The notes beneath the pieces are model-generated. The model did no database searches, had not been told where the DNA came from, and saw nothing but the letters and a program-made list of their open reading frames with translations. This document shows, piece after piece, positions 7,460-16,410 of a stretch of 64,000 bases of DNA. The translations under genes and the position numbers were made by a program. The stretch's first letter is position 1, and every line of letters starts with the position of its first letter. The DNA is from Tolypothrix tenuis PCC 7101 (lineage in GTDB: Bacteria > Cyanobacteriota > Cyanobacteriia > Cyanobacteriales > Nostocaceae). The stretch lies in contig NZ_AP018248.1 of assembly GCF_002368295.1 (NCBI RefSeq), positions 2,973,977 to 3,037,976 on the forward strand, read 5' to 3'.

Positions 7460-8881
7460 TTAAAGCTGTTCAACTCTGATATTACCAACATAATCAAAGC
7501 GGTTCTTAATCATATCCGTAATTTTATTTTTTAGAGTAGAACTGGGTAGACTATTGTCAGACAAACGTATATATATATTTAAGTCGCAATAATTTAACTG
7601 TCTCACATCGAATTGCTGAATCTTACGGATTTGTTCATCTTTACTGACTACCCTTTGATCTTGCAAAATTTCAACCACATCTTTAGCTAGTGCGCTATCA
7701 TGTGGTACGCCTGTTTGCTGACGTATTTTACATTTTGTATTGAATGTAGGGGTTGCTATAGGAGTTTTGGTGGAAGTTGTTGTGGGGGTTAGTGTCTGTT
7801 TAGAAGGAGAAGGAGTTGGATCTCCTTGAGAAGACTCTTCTGAATCAATAGCTCTATAGACTAGAAATGTAAATAATAAAAGCACTATCACCCCAACAAC
7901 TTTCTTAAAGGTTAGCAATTGTTTAATTTGTTGTTGAAGTTCTAAATTACGCTCAATTTGTTCTAAGCGTTGTAAAATTTCTGCTGTAGTTTTAGGCCGA
8001 TTATTAGGAGACCAATCCATCAAATTATCAATTAATTCTGCAAAATTGTTTGATAATTTTGGTGCAATGGAACGCCAAAGCAATGTTCCATTACGGTTTT
8101 GCTCTAATCTATTTGGAGCTTTACCAGTTAACAAATGCACAAATGTCCGCCCCAATGCATAAAAATCAGATTGTGGTATTGCTCTACCTATTCGTTGTTC
8201 TGGAGCCATGTAACCATCAGTACCAATTGTGGTGATAGTTTTTCCATCCAAAACAGCTTTAGTAATAGCCCTAACAGCATCAAGGTCAATCAATACTAAT
8301 TCTTGATTGCTATTTTTCACCATAATGTTTGATGGTTTAATATCACGATGAAAAAACTCTTTTTTATGGAGGTCGCCTAAAATTATTGTCAGTTGTTTCA
8401 ACCAATTAATTGCTTGTTTTTCAGCTATAGGTAGATGATTTCTATTTTCCAGGAATTGCTCTAAATTCATTCCATCAATCTTCTCCATGACCAAACAATA
8501 AGCTAGTGTTTGATTTTTAGGAAACTCAATATGGAAGTATCCATCTTTCTCTACCTTAGGAATTCCTGAAACCCAGTGATTTATTAAAACATCCGCACCT
8601 CTGTTAAACCGAGAGATTACTTCCTCATTATCTGTGTATAAAACTTTAATAACTTTAAGCTTATTGCCATTGTTAATATCGACCGCATCATAAAGCTTAC
8701 ACTCTCTACTTCTGGTTTGAACTAATGTATCGATTACCCGATATCGTCGCTTCAAAAGCAAATCAGAACCACAAGCTTGGCAAGGATCTTCTTTAAAAGG
8801 TCTTTTGGGCGATGGGCAATTGGGGTTGATACATAAACAGTGTTGGTATTCTGTGTAGTCTAATGGGTGAACGCTTTCCAT
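7460..8881 (-). CDS. Ser/Thr protein kinase with zinc-ribbon N-terminus and transmembrane helix
   Basis: This 473-residue paralogue of the 1573-2967 product has the same order: Cys-rich start (Cys15, 17, 22, 34, 37), kinase domain, membrane helix (KKVVGVIVLLLFTFLVY), Pro/Thr linker and a C-terminal domain beginning CKIRQQTG. Here the catalytic loop is intact (HRDIKPSN, 178-185), and Lys79 in VIK and a DLD (199-201) at the DFG position are present. It is therefore probably an active Hanks-type kinase, despite a glycine-poor nucleotide loop. It faces the second ammonium transporter across a 537-bp gap containing an NtcA box. The C-terminal domain, on the far side of the membrane, may be a sensor; I do not recognise its fold. 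The ATG at 8881 places the Cys motif near the start, as in the paralogue. Confidence 0.9.
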   Translation of the reverse strand: MESVHPLDYTEYQHCLCINPNCPSPKRPFKEDPCQACGSDLLLKRRYRVIDTLVQTRSRECKLYDAVDINNGNKLKVIKVLYTDNEEVISRFNRGADVLINHWVSGIPKVEKDGYFHIEFPKNQTLAYCLVMEKIDGMNLEQFLENRNHLPIAEKQAINWLKQLTIILGDLHKKEFFHRDIKPSNIMVKNSNQELVLIDLDAVRAITKAVLDGKTITTIGTDGYMAPEQRIGRAIPQSDFYALGRTFVHLLTGKAPNRLEQNRNGTLLWRSIAPKLSNNFAELIDNLMDWSPNNRPKTTAEILQRLEQIERNLELQQQIKQLLTFKKVVGVIVLLLFTFLVYRAIDSEESSQGDPTPSPSKQTLTPTTTSTKTPIATPTFNTKCKIRQQTGVPHDSALAKDVVEILQDQRVVSKDEQIRKIQQFDVRQLNYCDLNIYIRLSDNSLPSSTLKNKITDMIKNRFDYVGNIRVEQL

Positions 8882-9418
8882 TACTTTGGGAGGGAATTAA
8901 TAAGATGAGTTAGTAAAAAAAGTTGCAGATAAGTGTGTCAGCGCAAAAAATCATCACTGGTTTGCAGTGCGCTGTCTTCCAAAACAACGCACTACGAGCC
9001 ACTTACTTAGCTTTTTTATTTTTCTAGTGATTCACTGAAAAATCTCCTACTCAAGACTGAAGATGTCCAGAATTTCAGAGAATTTCTACCCAGGTTAATA
9101 GCCGAATTGAAACAGAATGCAGCTACTGACTTATAAGATTGATTTCTCACTGGTACAGCAAGCTAGTAGTGATTTTGTGAAGTTTTATCAGTCCGCTAAT
9201 AGTGCGAGATTCAATGTAGTTTAAAATACATCTACAAAAAAATAAGCACGTCAAAATATTTACTACTATGTATTTTTGATTATATATTATTGCTCAATTA
9301 TCACTCAAAACTGGGAAAACATTGTTAAATGTTTTACTTTTAAAATCTCTCTAATACTAGTATAAATAAGTTATACATAAACCCGTGCAGTTTCCTCATT
9401 AAAATACTCTGTGTATCT
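8882..9418. other. Divergent intergenic region, kinase / amt copy 2
   Basis: This AT-rich gap of 537 bp is homologous in layout to 2968-3417. It contains the second NtcA box and a conserved ATTATATATTAT stretch nearer the transporter, which may be part of the promoter. No ORF with coding character was seen. Confidence 0.7.
9216..9229 (+). promoter_or_regulatory. NtcA-binding site upstream of ammonium transporter 2
   Basis: GTAGTTTAAAATAC matches the consensus GTA-N8-TAC exactly. It lies about 200 bp before the start codon, almost the same distance as in the first cassette. The nearest TAN3T hexamer (TACTAT, 9264-9269) is 34 bases downstream, longer than the usual activator spacing. Confidence 0.65.
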
Positions 9419-11002
9419 ATGTCTCAGCCAGAAAGCCAGAACGCAATACAAAAAAAAAGTCGGCTTTTCAAGTATGCTTACGTACCTGTATTAACTCTCA
9501 TCATCTTAATGTGCATTTCTAATGCTACTACTGCGCAAACTTCTACACCAGCTAGTCCGACAGTATCTGAAAATACTCAGTGGGTATTATTTACGGGGTG
9601 CTTAGTGTTCTTTATGAATGCAGGCTTTGCTATGTTAGAGTCTGGCTTTTGCCGTAGTGCCAATGCCATCACAGTTTTAGCCAAAAACCTGATCGTGTTT
9701 GGCATTGCGACCTTAGCTTTTTGGAGTTTAGGTTTCGCTTTCATGTTTGGTGATGGCAGTAATTTTATCGGTACTAGTGGTTTTTTTTTAGAGGTTTCTG
9801 ACAATAGCCCTCTAATAGAAGGTGCTTACCAAGGAGTCTTTCATTCATTAAAATGGGCAGCTATCCCGCTTCCTGCTAAATTTTTCTTTCAGTTAACTTT
9901 TGCTGGTACCGCTGCAACTATTGTTTCTGGCGCTGTTGCTGAAAGAATTAAGTTCGCTGCATTTATGGCTTTTAGTTTTTTCTTGGTGTTGAGTTATGCC
10001 ATCACCGGTCACTGGATTTGGGGAGGAGGTTTTCTTGACAACCTAGGGTTTAGGGATTTTGCAGGCTCAACAGTTGTTCACTCAGTTGGTGGTTGGAGCG
10101 CCTTGATGGGATCTGTATTGTTAAAGCCACGTTTGGGGAAATATCGGAAGTTGAGACCAAATGAAAGGCGCTCTAATAGAGATACTAGTTTTTATGGCAA
10201 AAAAATTATTTCTATGCCAGCACATAACCTGAGTATTGCAACTCTAGGTTGTTTTATTCTCTGGCTGGGTTGGTATGGTTTTAACGCAGGTTCAACCCTA
10301 ACAGCCAATTCCGAAGCCATAGCTCATATTCTTTTGGTAACACTCATGGCAGGTGCAACGGGTGGAATTGGTGCTACTTTTTGGGCTTGGCAAGTTTACG
10401 AAAAACCTAGTCTATCATTCATGGTGAATGGTATCTTGGCTGGTTGTGTGAGTATTACTGCTGCTTGTGCTTTCGTGAACATCACCAGCGCAGCTGTGAT
10501 CGGTTTTGTGGGTGGGGCACTGGTTGTTTATGCAACAATTTTATTAGACAAGTTCCAGATTGATGATCCCGTAGGTGCTGTTCCTGTTCATCTGTTTTGT
10601 GGAGTCTGGGGAACACTGGCGGTCGGTTTGTTTAGTCGAAACCCAGACAAGTACCTTTGGTCTAAAGAGTATTTTCGTCTTGATCAAGGCGGTTTATTCT
10701 TTGGTGGTGGGATAAATCTGTTATTTGCTCAATTAATTGGTATTTTACTTGTGGGTGCTTTTACCGTTGTATTTAGCGCGATCGCCTGGATTGGTATCAG
10801 TTATTTTATATATAAGATTTCTGATACTTCTAACTCGGATTTTAAGGTTTTCAAATCTCTGCGAGTTTTACCACAAGAGGAAGTTATCGGTTTAGATAGT
10901 TTGTTTGCTGAGGGTAATGATATCCAACAGATGAAGCGAGAATACATTGAAACTCAGCGGCATAAACGTTTTTTGCAGCGCAAGTACAGTATTCGTCGGT
11001 AA
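9419..11002 (+). CDS. amt: Ammonium transporter, Amt family (copy 2)
   Basis: This 527-residue paralogue of the 3418-4995 product is alike throughout, from the MSQPESQ start and signal sequence to the basic C-terminus. The twin pore histidines are in VVHSVGGW (His221) and PVHLFCGVWG (His391). The ESGFCRSANA and MPAHNL segments are unchanged. Two close Amt proteins with similar promoters suggest a tandem cassette duplication, possibly with divergence in affinity or expression. The divergent kinase upstream is catalytically intact, unlike that of copy 1. A hairpin just after the stop codon may terminate transcription. Confidence 0.95.
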   Translation: MSQPESQNAIQKKSRLFKYAYVPVLTLIILMCISNATTAQTSTPASPTVSENTQWVLFTGCLVFFMNAGFAMLESGFCRSANAITVLAKNLIVFGIATLAFWSLGFAFMFGDGSNFIGTSGFFLEVSDNSPLIEGAYQGVFHSLKWAAIPLPAKFFFQLTFAGTAATIVSGAVAERIKFAAFMAFSFFLVLSYAITGHWIWGGGFLDNLGFRDFAGSTVVHSVGGWSALMGSVLLKPRLGKYRKLRPNERRSNRDTSFYGKKIISMPAHNLSIATLGCFILWLGWYGFNAGSTLTANSEAIAHILLVTLMAGATGGIGATFWAWQVYEKPSLSFMVNGILAGCVSITAACAFVNITSAAVIGFVGGALVVYATILLDKFQIDDPVGAVPVHLFCGVWGTLAVGLFSRNPDKYLWSKEYFRLDQGGLFFGGGINLLFAQLIGILLVGAFTVVFSAIAWIGISYFIYKISDTSNSDFKVFKSLRVLPQEEVIGLDSLFAEGNDIQQMKREYIETQRHKRFLQRKYSIRR

Positions 11003-11038
11003 AAAATGATTAATTTTTATCAATGGAATAGAGACAAA

Positions 11039-11068
11039 ATCAGGTTCCTAGTGAGTAGGTAACCTGAT
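11039..11068 (+). terminator. Hairpin downstream of ammonium transporter 2
   Basis: ATCAGGTT at 11039-11046 pairs with AACCTGAT at 11061-11068 around a 14-base loop, 36 bases after the stop codon. The following sequence is A-rich and then T-containing rather than a pure T run, so intrinsic termination is plausible but not certain. Confidence 0.45.
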
Positions 11069-11114
11069 ACAACGAAAAATTAAATTTTATTAAAATTCTT
11101 TGCGTTCAAATGGG

Positions 11115-11285
11115 CTACGAAACAGAGAAGGCGACAAAAATTAAGCCACCGACCAATAAAACAGCAGCGATACCTACAAACAGGTAGGTTCGCTTTTGCC
11201 CTGCATTGGGAGGTTCTGCTGCATAAACCTTTGGTTCACGAGCAAAATTATTCAGAAGACCGCCTTCTTCAGTTGTATAGGGCAT
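11115..11285 (-). CDS. psb34: Ssl1498-family light-harvesting-like protein (Psb34-like)
   Basis: This is a 56-residue protein, MPYTTEEGG to AFSVS, with one membrane helix (about residues 34-54). The N-terminal segment (GGLLNNFAREPKVYAAEPP) resembles the cytoplasmic arm of high-light-inducible proteins. These are the features of the Ssl1498 family. Its Thermosynechococcus member, Psb34, was found bound to photosystem II assembly intermediates. The reading frame has a clear ATG and ends at TAG 11115-11117. It should sit in the thylakoid membrane and help photosystem II maturation. It is convergent with the second ammonium transporter, and no functional link is suggested. The identification is from recall of the family sequence, not a search. 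Confidence 0.75.
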   Translation of the reverse strand: MPYTTEEGGLLNNFAREPKVYAAEPPNAGQKRTYLFVGIAAVLLVGGLIFVAFSVS

Positions 11286-11340
11286 GAACTAATTCCTTGT
11301 TCTTAGCGTTTGTTTAATTGTTACATAAACTTTATATTAT

Positions 11341-11505
11341 GCGATTCGGTCATGGGTAATGGGTAATTGGTAATTGGTAATTGGGTGTTTGGGGTTTGAG
11401 GTTTGGTAATTGGTAATCGGTAATCGGTAATTGGTGTTTGTTATTTTTCCCCCTGCTCCCTGCTCCCTGCTCCCCTGCTTTTTCCCAATCCCCAGTCCCC
11501 AGTCC
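11341..11505. repeat. Heptanucleotide STRR arrays
   Basis: Degenerate tandem copies of GGTAATT run from about 11346 to 11437. CTCCCTG and CCCCAGT units follow up to the thiOG stop codon. The latter unit corresponds to the STRR1 class described in heterocystous cyanobacteria. Nothing coding is supported here. Confidence 0.7.
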
Positions 11506-13485
11506 CTAACTACTAATCGTCCCCGTGAGTGGCGAACTAGCACTGGCGTAATCTTTGATAGGCATTCTACCAGCTAGATATGCGAGACGACCGGCGACTG
11601 CGGCGAGATTCATTGCCCTAGCCATTGCAGCTGGATTTTTTGCGAGTGCGATCGCGCTATTAATTAATAAGGCATCTGCACCTAATTCCATTGCTTGTGC
11701 TGCTTCTGAGGGGGCTCCTATACCAGCATCTACTACAACGGGTATCCGAGAGTTTTCAATGATGATTTGAATATTGGCGGTTGTTTTCAATCCCTGTCCC
11801 GAACCAATGGGAGATGCTAAAGGCATAACTGTTGCACAGCCGACTTCTTCTAAGCGCTTGGCTAACATTGGGTCAGCGTTGATGTAAGGTAAGACAGCAA
11901 AGCCTTCTTTAACTAATTGTTCTGCAGCTTGCAATGTGCCGATGGGATCGGGAAGCAAATATTTCGGATCAGGGATCACTTCTAGTTTGACGAAATTATT
12001 ATCTTCCTGTCCTAATAGTTTCGCCATTTCGCGTCCTAAACGCGCTACCCGAATCGCTTCTTCTGCTGTTTGACAACCGGCGGTATTGGGTAACATCCAA
12101 ATTTTCTGCCAATCGAGTGCTTCGGCTAAACCTTCATGTCCTGGTGCTTTGGTTTGTACGCGTCGCACAGCGACAGTCACAATTTGGCACTCACTAGCAA
12201 CGATACTTTGCTGCATTTCTTCTATGCTGCGGTACTTCCCTGTACCAGTCATGAGGCGGGATTTGAAGGTTTTACCAGCAATAGTCAGTGGTGAGTCTAA
12301 ATTAGTTAATGCTGAGTTATCTAAAGCAACAATGGCATGATGCCCATTGGAGAAATTAGCCGAGTGAGTAAGCATGGATGTGGAGGTAGATGTTTGAGCG
12401 AGAAAACGCGAATAGTTAAAATGAGATAGTAACGGATCGGATTTTTGTTCTGAGATGAAATCAGCAATTAAGGCTGCAGTGATTGGTGCTAGCAGAATGC
12501 CATTGCGATAATGACCAATTGCCAAGGTTAAATTTGTACAGGGGCTAGTTCCCAAAATGGGTAATTCATCAGGGGTAGCGGGGCGAAATCCCCACCAAAT
12601 TTCTTCGATGGGATAATCCTGTAATTGCGGATACAGGCGGGTAGCTTGTTGGAGTAATTTTTGAATACCTGCGGGGGTGTTATGGGGAGTAAAACCCACA
12701 TCTTCACTAGTCGCGCCAATAATAATTGTGCGATTCCTTCTCGGAACTATGTAAGTATTTTCACCAAATAAAATCCTTTTTAAAGGTAATTCTGGCACAG
12801 CATCCGGCACCCGCAACCTGACCATTTGCCCTTTAACTGGGCGTACAGGTAGCGGCAATAATTCATTTGCCCAAGCACCTGTAGCTAATACATAATGAGT
12901 AGCGCGCATGACTCCAGCGCTAGTTTGTACGCCCAAGACTTTGCCTTGCTGCTGTAACAATCCTTCAACGGTAACCCCATCTTTGAGTTCCACGCCTAAA
13001 GATTCAGCAGCAGCCCACAAAACCCTTGCTAAGGCGCGATTGTCAACTTGAGCATCCTCAGGATACCACCAACCACCTACTACTTCTGACGACAATCCGG
13101 GCTGATATTGTCCAATTGCAGTTTTATCCAACCAGTAAGCAGGTGATTCCCTAGCAGAGGCTACAGTTGATTTAATTCCTGCCCCGCTCTCTTCATAAAC
13201 GGGTGCTAAAATTCCACAAGGCCAGTAAAGTGTGGATAAGCCAGTTAATTCTTCAAGTTTGCGCGTCCAGTCTGAATATAAAGCACGCGATCGCCAGCAT
13301 AAATCATACATGGCTGGATCTGAGATGTTTTCCGCATCTGGTGCTAACATCCCAGCCGCCGCATGGCTAGCGGCGGCGTTAAAATCACGGCAAAGCACGG
13401 TGACATTTGCCCCGCGCAGTTTCAGTTCCACGGCGATCGCCAAGCCAATAACGCCACCGCCAATAATTAAAATGTCACTAGTCAT
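11506..13485 (-). CDS. thiO/thiG: Bifunctional glycine oxidase / thiazole synthase (ThiO-ThiG fusion)
   Basis: The 659-residue protein joins two consecutive steps of thiazole formation in thiamine synthesis. Residues 1 to about 370 are a DAO-type flavoprotein: an FAD-binding GGGVIGLAIA near the start, HAAAGMLAP, and RPATPDELPILG plus GHYRNGILLAP near the end. They oxidise glycine to dehydroglycine. Residues about 392-650 are ThiG, starting with LTIAGKTFKSRLMTGTGKY. It contains VKLEVIPDPKYLLPD, whose Lys in VKLEVI should form the Schiff base, and ASPIGSGQGL. The fused order is common in cyanobacteria. It is cytoplasmic. I saw no THI-box riboswitch in the 100 bp upstream, so regulation is not visible. 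The gene lies downstream of a small membrane-protein gene on the same strand. Confidence 0.95.
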   Translation of the reverse strand: MTSDILIIGGGVIGLAIAVELKLRGANVTVLCRDFNAAASHAAAGMLAPDAENISDPAMYDLCWRSRALYSDWTRKLEELTGLSTLYWPCGILAPVYEESGAGIKSTVASARESPAYWLDKTAIGQYQPGLSSEVVGGWWYPEDAQVDNRALARVLWAAAESLGVELKDGVTVEGLLQQQGKVLGVQTSAGVMRATHYVLATGAWANELLPLPVRPVKGQMVRLRVPDAVPELPLKRILFGENTYIVPRRNRTIIIGATSEDVGFTPHNTPAGIQKLLQQATRLYPQLQDYPIEEIWWGFRPATPDELPILGTSPCTNLTLAIGHYRNGILLAPITAALIADFISEQKSDPLLSHFNYSRFLAQTSTSTSMLTHSANFSNGHHAIVALDNSALTNLDSPLTIAGKTFKSRLMTGTGKYRSIEEMQQSIVASECQIVTVAVRRVQTKAPGHEGLAEALDWQKIWMLPNTAGCQTAEEAIRVARLGREMAKLLGQEDNNFVKLEVIPDPKYLLPDPIGTLQAAEQLVKEGFAVLPYINADPMLAKRLEEVGCATVMPLASPIGSGQGLKTTANIQIIIENSRIPVVVDAGIGAPSEAAQAMELGADALLINSAIALAKNPAAMARAMNLAAVAGRLAYLAGRMPIKDYASASSPLTGTISS

Positions 13486-13596
13486 TAGTCATTAGTCATA
13501 CATTATTAGCCATTTATTATTAGTACATAACTAATAACTCATAACTAATAACTCATCACTTATAACTTATAACTCGCAACCAATAACTAGCAACCT
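13486..13596. repeat. Short heptamer-rich intergenic sequence
   Basis: This 110-bp gap is built from degenerate seven-base units such as ACTAATA, ATAACTC and TCATTAG. It resembles the other STRR arrays in the window. No regulatory element for thiOG was recognised. Confidence 0.5.
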
Positions 13597-13962
13597 CTAC
13601 CACAATGCCCGAATAGGTTGGGAGTTTTCATTTTCACTGGTAGATTGGCTGTCTGTCGATTGGGTGTCTGTTGATTGCGCTTCTGTAGTATTTGTGTCTG
13701 AAGAACTTTCTGTTTCTGAGTTTGATTCCTCAGTCGAGTTATTATTTTGGGCAACGCTGCGTTGGCTTTCTGTAGTTGAACCGTTATTTCTGCCCGCAGC
13801 TGTGCTATTAACATTAATATTAGCTGGAAGGACTTTTGAGGTTTTACCACCTGGTGGAACGCTAGCACTTTGCCCGCCCATCGGAAAGTTGATGCCTAGC
13901 AATGTACCCAACAATATCGCCAAGCCTCCAGCCATCAGAATTAACGGTGTCCATCTACCCAT
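13597..13962 (-). CDS. Membrane-anchored low-complexity protein, function unknown
   Basis: The 121-residue protein has an N-terminal hydrophobic helix (WTPLILMAGGLAILLGTLLGI), a Gly/Pro stretch, then about 70 residues rich in Ser, Thr, Asn, Gln and Glu. An AAGGAG Shine-Dalgarno sequence lies at a good distance before the ATG at 13962, which supports this frame over the overlapping one. The tail is probably disordered and outside the membrane. No family is recognised. The gene precedes thiOG on the same strand with a 111-bp repeat-rich gap, so co-transcription is possible but the products are unlikely to be related. Confidence 0.65.
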   Translation of the reverse strand: MGRWTPLILMAGGLAILLGTLLGINFPMGGQSASVPPGGKTSKVLPANINVNSTAAGRNNGSTTESQRSVAQNNNSTEESNSETESSSDTNTTEAQSTDTQSTDSQSTSENENSQPIRALW

Positions 13963-14182
13963 CTTGTTTTGCTCCTTGTTAACCTTTTGTTGTCCACGAG
14001 ATTTGAGAAATTACCAAAATCTATCAAATTTTGTTTCTCTGTAATTGATTGCCATAAAACCTCAGTCAGTATGTCAGGCGAAACGCAGGTGTGTTGTAGG
14101 AGAATGGGGAGGAAGCGAACACTGCGTTTAATCGCGCCGATTCGCTGCTGATACTTCGCCTTCTACCTTAACTTTACAGCTA

Positions 14183-14389
14183 CTACATCTGCCACAATTC
14201 GGTCAGAGCTGATTTGCTAAACACCGCCATTGTAGAGGTCAATACCATATTGCAGCAAAGTTTGTCGTCATTTGGTTCGGCAATGGACACTATTTTACCA
14301 AGGCCTGCCAGTAAACCTTGGGGCCAAATCACCTGCTTTGGCGATCGCATACACTCATGACTTTGATTTTGAGTTATTACTTTAGGCAT
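14183..14389 (-). CDS. Possible small protein (68 aa), unrecognised
   Basis: This frame starts MPKVITQNQSHE and contains LLAGLGKIVSIAEPNDD and a TSTMAVFSKSALTELWQ tail. Codon use looks coding-like and the frame carries a HIP1-type site, but no clear ribosome-binding site is visible and no family is recognised. It lies in the divergent gap before citramalate synthase. It may be real or chance. Confidence 0.3.
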   Translation of the reverse strand: MPKVITQNQSHECMRSPKQVIWPQGLLAGLGKIVSIAEPNDDKLCCNMVLTSTMAVFSKSALTELWQM

Positions 14390-14464
14390 TGTTGAATTAC
14401 CAAACTGGCTTTTTGTTGTATATTGGCACATCGCTTTAAAAGTTGTCTCAAATGTTCCAGTTTT

Positions 14465-16177
14465 ATGACCAAAAATCCCTCACCCCAAATTTGGCTTTAT
14501 GACACGACGTTACGGGATGGTACTCAGCGTGAAGGGCTGTCTGTGTCTATAGAAGACAAGTTACGCATCGCCAAAAGACTAGATCAATTGGGGATTCCGT
14601 TTATTGAAGGTGGTTGGCCCGGTGCCAATCCCAAGGATGTACAATTCTTCTGGCAACTTCAAGAAGATCCGCTCAAACAATCAGAAATTGTGGCATTTTG
14701 TTCCACACGCCGCCCCAACACCACTGCTGCGTCTGAACCGATGCTGCAAGCGATTCTGGCGGCTGGTAGTCGTTGGGTGACAATTTTTGGTAAGTCTTGG
14801 GATTTACACGTCACAGCCGGGCTGAAAACGAGTTTAGAAGAAAATTTGGCGATGATCCGCGATACGATTGAGTACCTTCGCAGCCAAGGGCGACGCGTGA
14901 TTTATGATGCCGAACATTGGTTTGATGGCTACAAGCACAACCCTGATTATGCCTTACAGACATTAGAGACTGCGATCACAGCTGGTGCAGAATGGCTAGT
15001 CCTCTGCGATACCAATGGCGGGGCTTTACCCCATGAAGTTAGCCAAATTGTCCAAGATGTGGTCAAGGTGACTGGGGAATGGGTACTGGGTACTGGGAAA
15101 GATTATCCCCAATCCCCAATCACCAATCACCAATCACCAATCCCCCAAATTGGCATTCACACTCATAATGATTCTGATATGGCTGTGGCTAATGCTTTAG
15201 CTGCTGTCATGGCTGGGGCAACGATGGTACAAGGTACAATGAATGGTTATGGTGAACGTTGTGGTAATGCAAATCTTTGTTCTTTAATTCCCAATTTACA
15301 GTTGAAGTTAGGTTATAGCTGTATCGGTGAAGACGAGCTAGTACAACTTACAGAAGCCAGTCGCTTTGTCAGCGAAGTGGTAAATCTGGCTCCTGATGAA
15401 CACGCACCGTTTGTCGGTCGGTCAGCATTTGCTCACAAAGGTGGTATTCATGTATCCGCCGTTGAACGCAATCCCCTAACTTACGAACACATTCAGCCAG
15501 AACAAGTAGGGAACCGTCGCCGCATTGTCATTTCCGAACAATCTGGACTCAGTAATGTGTTAGCCAAAGCCCGAACTTTTGGCATTGAATTAGATCCCCA
15601 GCAACCAGAAGCACGGCAAATTCTCCAAAAAATGAAGGATTTGGAGAGTGAAGGCTATCAATTTGAAGCTGCAGAAGCGAGTTTTGCTCTGTTGATGCAC
15701 GAAGCTTTAGGTAATCGTCCCCAGTTTTTTGAAGTTAAGGGTTTTCAAGTCCACTGCGATTTAATTGAAGGTAAGGCAAGCAGCAGCGCCCTAGCGACAA
15801 TTAAAGTAGCTGTTAATGGTAAAAATATTTTAGAGGCCGCCGAAGGTAATGGCCCGGTAGCAGCTTTAGATGCGGCTTTACGCAAAGCGCTGTTAAACTT
15901 TTATCCCCAAATCGCTGCTTTTGAGTTAACGGATTACAAAGTCCGTATTCTCAATGGTCACACAGGTACAGCAGCAAAAACACGGGCATTAGTAGAATCG
16001 GGTAACGGTCATCAACGCTGGACAACAGTAGGGGTTTCGCCAAATATTTTAGAGGCTTCTTATCAAGCTGTGGTCGAAGGATTAGAGTATGGTTTATTAC
16101 TCCACTCTCAAGCCGAAGCCCAGTTTCCTGCTATCCAAAAGCCCAAAATCGAAAATACCAAAATTACGGAATCGTGA
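14465..16177 (+). CDS. cimA: (R)-citramalate synthase
   Basis: The 570-residue enzyme belongs to the LeuA-like DRE-TIM group and condenses acetyl-CoA with pyruvate in the threonine-independent isoleucine route. The catalytic signature is YDTTLRDGTQREG near residue 12. The metal-binding HTHND and the GYGERCGNANL and HKGGIHVSAVERNP segments follow. The C-terminal LeuA-type allosteric domain covers about residues 430-555. The ATG at 14465 is preferred over the upstream TTG at 14423. Residues about 203-227 (EWVLGTGKDYPQ to SPIPQ) are encoded by CCCCAAT/CACCAAT heptamers and interrupt the usual link between VVKVTG and IGIHTHND. This looks like an STRR array that entered the gene in frame, probably in a surface loop. 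Confidence 0.9.
   Translation: MTKNPSPQIWLYDTTLRDGTQREGLSVSIEDKLRIAKRLDQLGIPFIEGGWPGANPKDVQFFWQLQEDPLKQSEIVAFCSTRRPNTTAASEPMLQAILAAGSRWVTIFGKSWDLHVTAGLKTSLEENLAMIRDTIEYLRSQGRRVIYDAEHWFDGYKHNPDYALQTLETAITAGAEWLVLCDTNGGALPHEVSQIVQDVVKVTGEWVLGTGKDYPQSPITNHQSPIPQIGIHTHNDSDMAVANALAAVMAGATMVQGTMNGYGERCGNANLCSLIPNLQLKLGYSCIGEDELVQLTEASRFVSEVVNLAPDEHAPFVGRSAFAHKGGIHVSAVERNPLTYEHIQPEQVGNRRRIVISEQSGLSNVLAKARTFGIELDPQQPEARQILQKMKDLESEGYQFEAAEASFALLMHEALGNRPQFFEVKGFQVHCDLIEGKASSSALATIKVAVNGKNILEAAEGNGPVAALDAALRKALLNFYPQIAAFELTDYKVRILNGHTGTAAKTRALVESGNGHQRWTTVGVSPNILEASYQAVVEGLEYGLLLHSQAEAQFPAIQKPKIENTKITES
15073..15150 (+). repeat. STRR heptamers inside citramalate synthase
   Basis: Two GGTACTG units are followed by a run of AATCCCC/AATCACC units. 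All lie within the coding frame, which stays open. Confidence 0.75.
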
Positions 16178-16216
16178 ATTGTGCATTCACAGCACATCTA
16201 TGATTTTTGGCGATGG

Positions 16217-16262
16217 TAGTCAACAGTCCAAAGTCAACAGTCCAAAGTCAACAGTCCAAAGC
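16217..16262 (+). repeat. STRR array with CAACAGT/CCAAAGT units
   Basis: The 14-base period (CAACAGT plus CCAAAGT) occurs about three times after the citramalate synthase stop codon. CAACAGT is the classical STRR3 unit. Confidence 0.75.
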
Positions 16263-16410
16263 AGAACATCCTACAATATTTTGTCCCTTGACTCTTGACC
16301 CTTGACTAAATAATGCCCAGCCTAATTGCCAATCTCTCACCGCACATCAGTTTACTTCCCACACCAAAAAAATGCGATTGGCAATCTGGGCAAACATCTA
16401 TCAGCTTCCA

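Noticed and set aside
13486..13600. TPP riboswitch upstream of thiOG
   Set aside because: No THI-box core such as CTGAGA was found; the region is heptamer-like repeat.
13587..13868. Overlapping minus-strand frame of 93 residues
   Set aside because: It is a frame shadow of the low-complexity gene at 13597-13962, which has the good ribosome-binding site and membrane helix.
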